DNA from: Phytomonospora endophytica
GTDB lineage: Bacteria; Actinomycetota; Actinomycetes; Mycobacteriales; Micromonosporaceae
DNA: 64,000 nucleotides
Reading direction: 5' to 3'
Assembly (NCBI RefSeq): GCF_014202425.1
Contig: NZ_JACHGT010000005.1
Span: 310,001-374,000, forward strand
The stretch's first letter is position 1, and each line of letters starts with the position of its first letter. The notes below the pieces were generated by a model that was not told the origin of the DNA, searched no databases, and saw nothing but the letters and a program-made list of their open reading frames with translations. Position numbers and translations under genes: made by a program. Positions 58,500 to 64,000 of this stretch are shown here, piece after piece.

Positions 58500-59512
58500 C
58501 CCACGCGCTGCTCCCGCGTCACCCCGCCCATCGCGCCCTCCGGCTCGAACCCGTCGAGGTGGCCCAGCAACTCCGCCCGCCGGTCCTCCGACGTGAACCC
58601 CGCGCGGACCGCCGTGCGCGTCAGCTCCAGCAACTCCGCGTCCGACAGCCCCAGTTGCGCGGCCGCCGCGTACTCGTCGCCGATGGTCGTGCCGATCTGC
58701 ACCGGGTTGTCCGTCCCGAGCGCGACCTTGATCCCGTGGGCGCGGAAGCGGCGCAGCGGGTGGTCGGCGAGGCGCGGCACGGCCCCGAGCAGCACGTTGC
58801 AGCTCAGGCAGCACTCGACCGTCACCTCCCGCTCGGCCAGCACGTCCAGCAGCCACGGGTCGCGGAACGCCTGCGTGGCGTGCCCGATGCGGGTCACGCC
58901 GTCGAGGTGGGCGACGGCGCCGATGTTCGCCGTGGAGAACTCGCCGGCGTGCACGGTCACGCCGAGACCGGCGTCGACGGCCCGGTCGACGACCTGGCGC
59001 CCGACCCGCCAGTTGGCCTCGGTGGCATAGGGCACATAGAGCAGATCCATCCCGGCCAGGCCTTCGGTGGCGGCGCGCACGCACTCGTCGACGACCGCGG
59101 CGAGCCGGTCGGGCTCGTACCAGAGCAGCACGCTGGCGATGGCCTCGGCGTAGAAGACCGGATACTCGTCGCGGACGCGCTGTTCGGCCCGCCGGAACAG
59201 CTCCATGAAACCGGGCCGCAGCATCGACTCGTTGCCGAAGCGGACCTCGGTGAACACCGACCCGGCGGCCGCGCTCTCCAGCAGGGTGTCGGCGACGCGG
59301 TCGACGAAGCCCTCGTCGTCGTCGGCCGAGGCGGGCGCGGGGAAGACCTGCGAGAGACGCTGCAGCCTCGCCATTCCCGGGGGCGCCTCGGCGAGCAGGT
59401 CGCCGCGCCAGGCGGACCAGTCGTAGGGCTCCCGCCCGGCGCGGCTGGCCAGCACGCGGTCGAGTCTGGGGGACCACTCCTGGTGAAGGTGAACATCGGC
59501 CTTAGGCATCAT
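58496..59512 (-). CDS. Adenosine-deaminase-like metallohydrolase
   Basis: A 338-residue amidohydrolase of the adenosine/AMP deaminase family. The metal site begins DVHLHQEW (HxH), with TVHAGE supplying His and the catalytic Glu, RIGHAT another His, and GTDNPVQ in place of the usual S-x-DDP motif. That second-Asp-to-Asn change and the poorly conserved substrate loop make adenosine itself uncertain. Related purine or aminofutalosine-type substrates are possible. Its stop shares bases with the decayed gene. Confidence 0.85.
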   Translation of the reverse strand: MMPKADVHLHQEWSPRLDRVLASRAGREPYDWSAWRGDLLAEAPPGMARLQRLSQVFPAPASADDDEGFVDRVADTLLESAAAGSVFTEVRFGNESMLRPGFMELFRRAEQRVRDEYPVFYAEAIASVLLWYEPDRLAAVVDECVRAATEGLAGMDLLYVPYATEANWRVGRQVVDRAVDAGLGVTVHAGEFSTANIGAVAHLDGVTRIGHATQAFRDPWLLDVLAEREVTVECCLSCNVLLGAVPRLADHPLRRFRAHGIKVALGTDNPVQIGTTIGDEYAAAAQLGLSDAELLELTRTAVRAGFTSEDRRAELLGHLDGFEPEGAMGGVTREQRVG

Positions 59513-59610
59513 GGGCGGATCCTCTCACTTTCTCCGTTTTGCAGTGGTATATAAGCTCCGGCGCGTCCGTTGAACGCGTGTGTTGTCGGGAACCTGACGA
59601 TCGGCACGGA

Positions 59611-59616
59611 TAGACT
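59611..59616 (+). promoter_or_regulatory. -10 element of dxs, probable leaderless transcript
   Basis: TAGACT at 59611-59616 lies eight bases before the dxs ATG. No Shine-Dalgarno is present. No good -35 stands 17-18 bases away. A second AT-rich element, TATATA at 59548-59553, may serve the divergent deaminase-like gene. Confidence 0.45.
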
Positions 59617-59624
59617 TTGCCGCT

Positions 59625-61553
59625 ATGAGTTCACGTGACGACGCCGCCTCGGCGGCCGGGCCGGCGAATATCCTCCCGCGCATCACGGACGCCGCCGCTT
59701 TCCGGAAACTCCCGGTGGAGGCGCTGCCCGCCCTGGCCGGAGAGATCCGCGACTTCCTGGTCGCCTCGGTGTCCAAGACCGGCGGTCACCTGGGTCCGAA
59801 CCTCGGTGTCGTCGAGCTGACCATGGCCGCCCACCGCGTGTTCGACTCCCCGCGCGACAAGATCCTCTTCGACACGGGTCACCAGTCGTACGTGCACAAG
59901 ATCCTCACCGGCCGCTCCGACGGCTTCGTCGGCCTGCGCCAGCGCGGCGGCCTGTCGGGCTACCCCGCCCAGGACGAGTCCGAGCACGACGTGATCGAGA
60001 ACTCGCACGCCTCGACCGTCCTCTCCTACGCCGACGGCCTCGCCAAGGCCTACCGCCTGCGCGGTGAGGACCGCCACGTCGTCGCCGTCGTCGGCGACGG
60101 CGCCCTGACCGGCGGCATGTGCTGGGAGGCGCTCAACAACATCGCCGCCGGCGACCTGCCCGTCGTGATCATCGTCAACGACAACGGCCGCTCCTACGCG
60201 CCGACCATCGGCGGCCTCGGCAACCACCTGGCGACCCTGCGCCTCAACCCTTCCTACGAGAAGGTCCTGGACGCGGTCAAGGAGGCCCTCGGCCGGACGC
60301 CGCTCGTCGGCCCGCCCATGTACGAGGTCCTGCACGCCATCAAGCGCGGCATGAAGGACGCCGTCGCCCCGCAGGCGATGTTCGACGACCTCGGCATCAA
60401 GTACGTCGGTCCCGTCGACGGCCACGACATCGACGCCATGACCAGCGCCCTTGAGCGCGCGAAGCGCTTCGGCGGCCCGGTCATCGTGCACGCCGTGACC
60501 CGCAAGGGCTTCGGCTACCGGCCCGCCGAGGACGACGAGGACGACTGCCTGCACTCGCCGCCGGCCTTCGACCCGCAGACCGGCCTGCCGCTGAAGTCCG
60601 GCGGCACCCGCTGGACGGGCGTGTTCGCCGACGAACTGGTCGCCGTCGCCGACGAGCGTCCCGACGTCGTCGGCATCACCGCCGCGATGGCGATCCCGAC
60701 GGGCGTGCACAAGCTGGCCGCCAAGTACCCCGAGCGCGTCTACGACGTCGGCATCGCCGAGCAGCACGCCGCGACGTCCGCCGCCGGCCTCGCCATCGGC
60801 GGGCTGCACCCGGTCGTCGCCGTCTACGCGACCTTCCTCAACCGCGCCTTCGACCAGGTGCTCCTCGACGTCGCCATGCACAAGCTGCCGGTGACCTTCG
60901 TCCTCGACCGGGCCGGCATCACCGGCCCCGACGGCCCGAGCCACTACGGCATCTGGGACCTGTCGGTGTTCAGCGTCGTCCCGGGCATCCGCATCGCGGC
61001 CCCGCGTGACGCGCAGACCCTGCGCGAGGAGTTCCGCGAGGCCGTGGGTATCGAGGACGGCCCGACGATCGTGCGCTTCCCGACCGGCGCCGTGCCCGCC
61101 GACATCCCGGCGCTGGAGCGTGTCGGCGGCGTCGACGTGCTGGCCCGCGACGAGCGCAAGGACGTCCTGCTGGTCGCCGTCGGTGCCTTCGGGCAGCTGG
61201 CCATGGAGACCGCCGAGCGCGTGCGCGGCCAGGGCTTCGGCGTCACCGTCGTCGACCCGCGCTGGGTTACGCCCGTCCCGGGCGTCCTGGCCGACATGGC
61301 CGCGAAGCACCGTCTCGTCGTCACCGTCGAGGACGGCGTCCGCAACGGAGGCTTCGGCGACTCCCTGGCGCGCACCCTGCGCGACAACGGCGTCCACGTG
61401 CCCCTTCGCGACTTCGGTGTCGCCCGCGACTGGCACCCCTACGGCACCCGCCAGGAGCTGCTGACCGATCTCGGTCTCACCGCCCAGGACCTGTCGCGCG
61501 ACATCACCGAGACCGTCCTGCGCCTCACCGAGGGATCCGAGGTGCGCGTCTAG
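59625..61553 (+). CDS. dxs: 1-deoxy-D-xylulose-5-phosphate synthase
   Basis: A 642-residue thiamine-diphosphate enzyme that condenses pyruvate and glyceraldehyde-3-phosphate, the first step of the MEP isoprenoid pathway. It has the opening [13 protein letters not shown], the ThDP/Mg motif [16 protein letters not shown], the pyrimidine domain with [27 protein letters not shown], and a C-terminal transketolase domain. Length is normal. It lies alone with the two-component pair downstream. Confidence 0.97.
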   Translation: MSSRDDAASAAGPANILPRITDAAAFRKLPVEALPALAGEIRDFLVASVSKTGGHLGPNLGVVELTMAAHRVFDSPRDKILFDTGHQSYVHKILTGRSDGFVGLRQRGGLSGYPAQDESEHDVIENSHASTVLSYADGLAKAYRLRGEDRHVVAVVGDGALTGGMCWEALNNIAAGDLPVVIIVNDNGRSYAPTIGGLGNHLATLRLNPSYEKVLDAVKEALGRTPLVGPPMYEVLHAIKRGMKDAVAPQAMFDDLGIKYVGPVDGHDIDAMTSALERAKRFGGPVIVHAVTRKGFGYRPAEDDEDDCLHSPPAFDPQTGLPLKSGGTRWTGVFADELVAVADERPDVVGITAAMAIPTGVHKLAAKYPERVYDVGIAEQHAATSAAGLAIGGLHPVVAVYATFLNRAFDQVLLDVAMHKLPVTFVLDRAGITGPDGPSHYGIWDLSVFSVVPGIRIAAPRDAQTLREEFREAVGIEDGPTIVRFPTGAVPADIPALERVGGVDVLARDERKDVLLVAVGAFGQLAMETAERVRGQGFGVTVVDPRWVTPVPGVLADMAAKHRLVVTVEDGVRNGGFGDSLARTLRDNGVHVPLRDFGVARDWHPYGTRQELLTDLGLTAQDLSRDITETVLRLTEGSEVRV

Positions 61554-61593
61554 GCGCGTACGTCGGCCTTCCGCTCCGACAGGAGGCACGGGG

Positions 61594-62259
61594 GTGCGGA
61601 TCCTTGTCATCGAGGACGAGTTCAGCCTCGCCGACGCCATCGCGCGGGGACTTCGCAAGCGCGGCTTCGCGGTGGACGTCGCCTACGACGGGACCACGGG
61701 CTACGAGGCCGCGACGGTCACGCGCTACGACGTGATCGTCCTCGACCGCGATCTTCCCGGCATGCACGGCGACGAGATCTGCGCGGCGCTGGCGCGCAAG
61801 GGCGCCATCACGCGCGTGCTGATGCTGACGGCGTCGAGCAGTGTCGCCGCGCGCGTCCAGGGCCTCGGGCTCGGCGCCGACGACTACATGTCGAAGCCCT
61901 TCGCCTTCGACGAACTCGTCGCGCGCGTGCGCGCCCTCGGCCGCCGCGCGACGCCCGCCGCCCCGCCGGTGCTGAGCGTCGCCGGCGTCGAGCTCGACCC
62001 CGCCCGGCACAAGGCGAGCCGCGGCGGGGAGGCGCTGGACCTGACGCGCAAGGAGTTCGGGGTCCTCGAAGAACTGATGAAGGCCGGTGGCGCGGTCGTG
62101 TCCAGCGAGGAGCTGCTCGACCGCGTGTGGGACGCCAACACCGACCCTTTCACCACGATCGTGCGCGTCACCGTGCGGACGCTGCGCCGCAAACTCGGTG
62201 ACCCGCCGCTCATCGAGACCGTCATCGGCGCGGGGTACCGCATTCCGACCGGTGAGTGA
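61594..62259 (+). CDS. OmpR-type response regulator
   Basis: A 221-residue regulator. The receiver has EDE near residue 7, the phospho-acceptor Asp in YDVIVLDRDLPGMHG, and the Lys of MSKPFAF. The winged helix DNA-binding domain fills the last 95 residues (LTRKEFGVLEELMKAGG and VRVTVRTLRRKLG). The GTG start has GGAGG upstream. It overlaps the kinase gene by eight bases. Confidence 0.95.
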   Translation: MRILVIEDEFSLADAIARGLRKRGFAVDVAYDGTTGYEAATVTRYDVIVLDRDLPGMHGDEICAALARKGAITRVLMLTASSSVAARVQGLGLGADDYMSKPFAFDELVARVRALGRRATPAAPPVLSVAGVELDPARHKASRGGEALDLTRKEFGVLEELMKAGGAVVSSEELLDRVWDANTDPFTTIVRVTVRTLRRKLGDPPLIETVIGAGYRIPTGE

Positions 62260-63301
62260 CGTGCGCGGGCGGTGGCCGTGGGCGCGGCTGCCGCGTCCGA
62301 CGATGCGCCTGCGGCTGGGGATCTGGTACGGCGTGGTGGCCGTCGTCGCCGGGACGCTCGGGCTGGTCCTGCCGCGCTGGTGGCTGACGATCCCGGTGGT
62401 CATCGTCGGCGGCATGGGTCTCGGCTACTACGTCGCCGGACGCGCACTGCGGCCCCTGCACGATGTCACCGCGACCGCGCGGAGGCTGTCGGCCGAGACC
62501 TTCGACGAGCGCATCCGGCACGACGGTCCCGACGACGAGATCCACGAGCTCGCCGGCACCTTCGACGACATGCTCGACCGGATCTCCTCGGCCTTCGAGG
62601 CGCAGAAGCGTTTCGTGGCCAACGCCAGTCACGAGTTGCGGACGCCCCTGGCGGTCATGCGCACCGAGATCGACGTGACCACCTCCGATCCCGACGCCGA
62701 CATCGACGAGTACCGGCGCATGGCCGAGGTCGTGCGGGGTGCCACGAGCCGTGCCGGGGACCTCATCGAGGGCCTGTTGCTGCTGGCGCGCACCGAGATC
62801 GAGATCGCGCGGCGGCTGACCACGCGCGTGCCGACCGACCTCGGTGAATGCGCCTCGGGCGCGATCGTCTCGGCCCAGCGGCTGGCCGACGAGCTCGGGC
62901 TGGCGATGGCGACGTCGATGATGCCGGCGCCGGTGATCGGTGACCCTTCGCTGCTGGAGCGTCTGGCGGGGAACCTCATCGAGAACGCGATCCGGCACAA
63001 CGTCCCCGGCGGGCGCCTGTGGGTGCTGGCGGGGGCGCATTCGACGGCGGCGTGGATGGTCGTCGGCAACACCGGGTCCGATGTGGAGGCCGACGCCGTC
63101 CCGACCCTGTTCGAGCCCTTCACCAGGGGCGGGGTCGAGCGCGTCGGCGCGCGGGGTGCCGGGCTGGGGCTGTCGATCGTGCGGGCGGTGGTCGCCGCGC
63201 ACGGCGGGACGGTGACCGCGCACGCGCTGCCCGACGGCGGTGGGCTGGAGTTCCGGGTGGAGATCCCGCTGCCGCCGCCGGAGGGCGTGGTCGGCGACTA
63301 G
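62252..63301 (+). CDS. Sensor histidine kinase with HAMP domain
   Basis: A 349-residue kinase with two close N-terminal helices and almost no external loop (LRLGIWYGVVAVVAGTLGLV and VVIVGGMGLGYYVAGRAL), a HAMP linker, the HisKA motif NASHELRTPLAVMRTE with the phosphorylated His, and HATPase_c boxes (ENAIRHN, GLGLSIVRAVVAAHGG). The lack of a sensor loop suggests detection within the membrane. It pairs with the OmpR-type regulator. Confidence 0.93.
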   Translation: MSDVRGRWPWARLPRPTMRLRLGIWYGVVAVVAGTLGLVLPRWWLTIPVVIVGGMGLGYYVAGRALRPLHDVTATARRLSAETFDERIRHDGPDDEIHELAGTFDDMLDRISSAFEAQKRFVANASHELRTPLAVMRTEIDVTTSDPDADIDEYRRMAEVVRGATSRAGDLIEGLLLLARTEIEIARRLTTRVPTDLGECASGAIVSAQRLADELGLAMATSMMPAPVIGDPSLLERLAGNLIENAIRHNVPGGRLWVLAGAHSTAAWMVVGNTGSDVEADAVPTLFEPFTRGGVERVGARGAGLGLSIVRAVVAAHGGTVTAHALPDGGGLEFRVEIPLPPPEGVVGD

Positions 63302-63663
63302 AGCCAGACGGTCGCGAGCCAGGCCGCGATGCCGGCGAGCACGATGAGGCCGGCGTTGAGGCCGGTCTCCTTGACCTCGCGCCGTGACAGGTGCAGTGCC
63401 CCGGCGAGGATCTGGAGGACGACGAAGCCGATCGCCGCGACGAGGGCGAGGACGGGCGCGATGCCGGTCAGCGGGGGCAGGATGAGGCCGACCGCGCCGG
63501 CGACCTCGATGACGCCGATGAGCCGGACCGCCCACATCGGGACGGTGTCGATCCAGCCCATCATGGGGCGAAGCTTCTCCTTGCTGGAGACGAGCTTCTG
63601 GGCGCCGGCGAAGAGGTAGAAGGCGGCGAGCAGCCCGGCGACGATCCAGTAGGCGATCTTCAT
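63298..63663 (-). CDS. DoxX-family membrane protein
   Basis: A 121-residue four-helix DoxX-like protein: the first helix is followed by the FAGAQKLVSSKEKLRPM segment usual in the family, then three more helices. The ATG at 63663 has GGAGGA (63673-63668) directly upstream, preferred over the ATG at 63675. Its stop overlaps the convergent kinase gene by four bases. It is divergent from an HxlR gene, a common DoxX pairing linked to redox or quinone stress. Confidence 0.9.
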   Translation of the reverse strand: MKIAYWIVAGLLAAFYLFAGAQKLVSSKEKLRPMMGWIDTVPMWAVRLIGVIEVAGAVGLILPPLTGIAPVLALVAAIGFVVLQILAGALHLSRREVKETGLNAGLIVLAGIAAWLATVWL

Positions 63664-63686
63664 CGCTTCCTCCATGGTTACGACTG

Positions 63687-63725
63687 GTAAGTAGGCCCAT
63701 GTTAGGTGACTATTGGAGGCCTTAC
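63687..63725. promoter_or_regulatory. Likely HxlR operator
   Basis: GTAAG at 63687-63691 and CTTAC at 63721-63725 form an inverted repeat with flanking TAGGCC and GGAGGCC elements, in the gap between the DoxX and HxlR genes. It is an AT-richer island. HxlR proteins usually bind such dyads between themselves and the divergent target. Confidence 0.45.
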
Positions 63726-63776
63726 AAAAGGAACATCGGTGTGCGTAAGGCACTTTCACCGGGGAGCGCGAGGGCG

Positions 63777-64000
63777 ATGTCGAAGTACGAGAAGACCTGT
63801 CTCATCCGCGGCGACGGCGGCCGCGCGATCCGCGGGATCCTCGACCGGATCGGCGACAAGTGGACGGTGCTGGTCGTGGCGACGCTGCACGGCGGGCGGA
63901 TGCGCTTCGGGGAGCTGCTCACGCGGATTCCGGGTGTCTCGCAGCGGATGCTGACCCGGACCCTGCGGCATCTGGAGCGCGACGGCCTCGTGGGGCGCAC
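63777..64000 (+). CDS. HxlR-family regulator, cut by the window end
   Basis: The first 74 codons of an HxlR-type winged helix-turn-helix: a conserved Cys in EKTCLIRG, then GDKWTVLVVATLHGG, FGELLTRIPGVSQRMLTRTL and the wing start LERDGLVGRT. The frame is open at 64000; about 40 more codons would be expected. The ATG at 63777 has GAGGG just upstream. A GTG at 63741 in the same frame is an alternative start. The conserved Cys is the redox sensor in several relatives. Confidence 0.88.
   Translation, partial: MSKYEKTCLIRGDGGRAIRGILDRIGDKWTVLVVATLHGGRMRFGELLTRIPGVSQRMLTRTLRHLERDGLVGR

Noticed and set aside
1-64000. Search for tRNA, rRNA, insertion sequences, integrases and attachment sites
   Set aside because: No cloverleaf with T-loop GGTTCGA was found, and no transposase or integrase motif or terminal repeat could be supported by eye; a covariance-model scan would be decisive for RNA genes.

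Overview
The window is GC-rich DNA from an actinomycete (Actinomycetota). The evidence is third-position G/C in nearly all genes, frequent GTG starts, many ATGA/GTGA start-stop overlaps, and a core block ordered as in mycobacteria and streptomycetes: sigA, suhB-like phosphatase, LytR_C protein, DUF4193, DUF3093, dut, DUF3710, OB-fold, DUF3159, two TrkA proteins, APC permease, TRAM methyltransferase, with dxs further on. The secreted cellulose-binding esterase and the several sugar and sugar-acid uptake systems suggest a non-mycolate, soil or plant-litter organism. The order cannot be fixed from sequence alone. I saw no rRNA, tRNA, CRISPR array, integrase or transposase, so the region looks like ordinary chromosome with accessory cassettes between core genes.

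Layout. 1-838: repeat-rich DNA with no convincing gene. 839-5929: DUF2252, TRIC-type channel, DUF3039, DUF3099, dtd and an XPB-like helicase. 5934-7999: a CGNR regulator divergent from an alpha/beta hydrolase, sharing an inverted-repeat operator, then a small membrane protein. 7977-14430: an IclR repressor divergent from a five-gene operon (MFS sugar-acid transporter, L-fuconate dehydratase, SDR dehydrogenase, FAH-family hydrolase, LarA-type racemase). This reads as a non-phosphorylative route from a deoxy-sugar acid to pyruvate and lactate. 14728-16493: serine hydrolase and DUF7455. 16853-28429: the conserved core block.

28435-35098: an orphan WXG-like pair, an undescribed pair made of an 80-aa protein and a Cys-repeat protein, and a five-gene Nik/Cnt-type ABC importer with a Zur-like box at its promoter. 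35202-41217: a ROK repressor divergent from a sugar ABC operon that also carries two micro-ORFs. 41210-47523: DUF3592, a NarL-type two-component pair, a short methyltransferase, and a MocR regulator divergent from an aldo/keto reductase and a GNAT protein. 47711-51341: SGNH esterase with CBM2, an EbfC/ESAT-like trio, and a crotonase without the usual glutamates. 51397-55753: PadR with two paralogous polytopic membrane proteins in one overlapping operon. 55837-64000: epoxide hydrolase, anmK, a decayed DUF4279 gene, an adenosine-deaminase-like protein, dxs, an OmpR/histidine-kinase pair, DoxX, and a divergent HxlR gene cut by the window end.

Several regulators face their targets across short intergenic regions with visible palindromes (CGNR, IclR, MocR, HxlR). 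Several genes have a -10 hexamer 6-8 bases before the ATG, which suggests leaderless transcripts. Terminator hairpins separate many convergent units.
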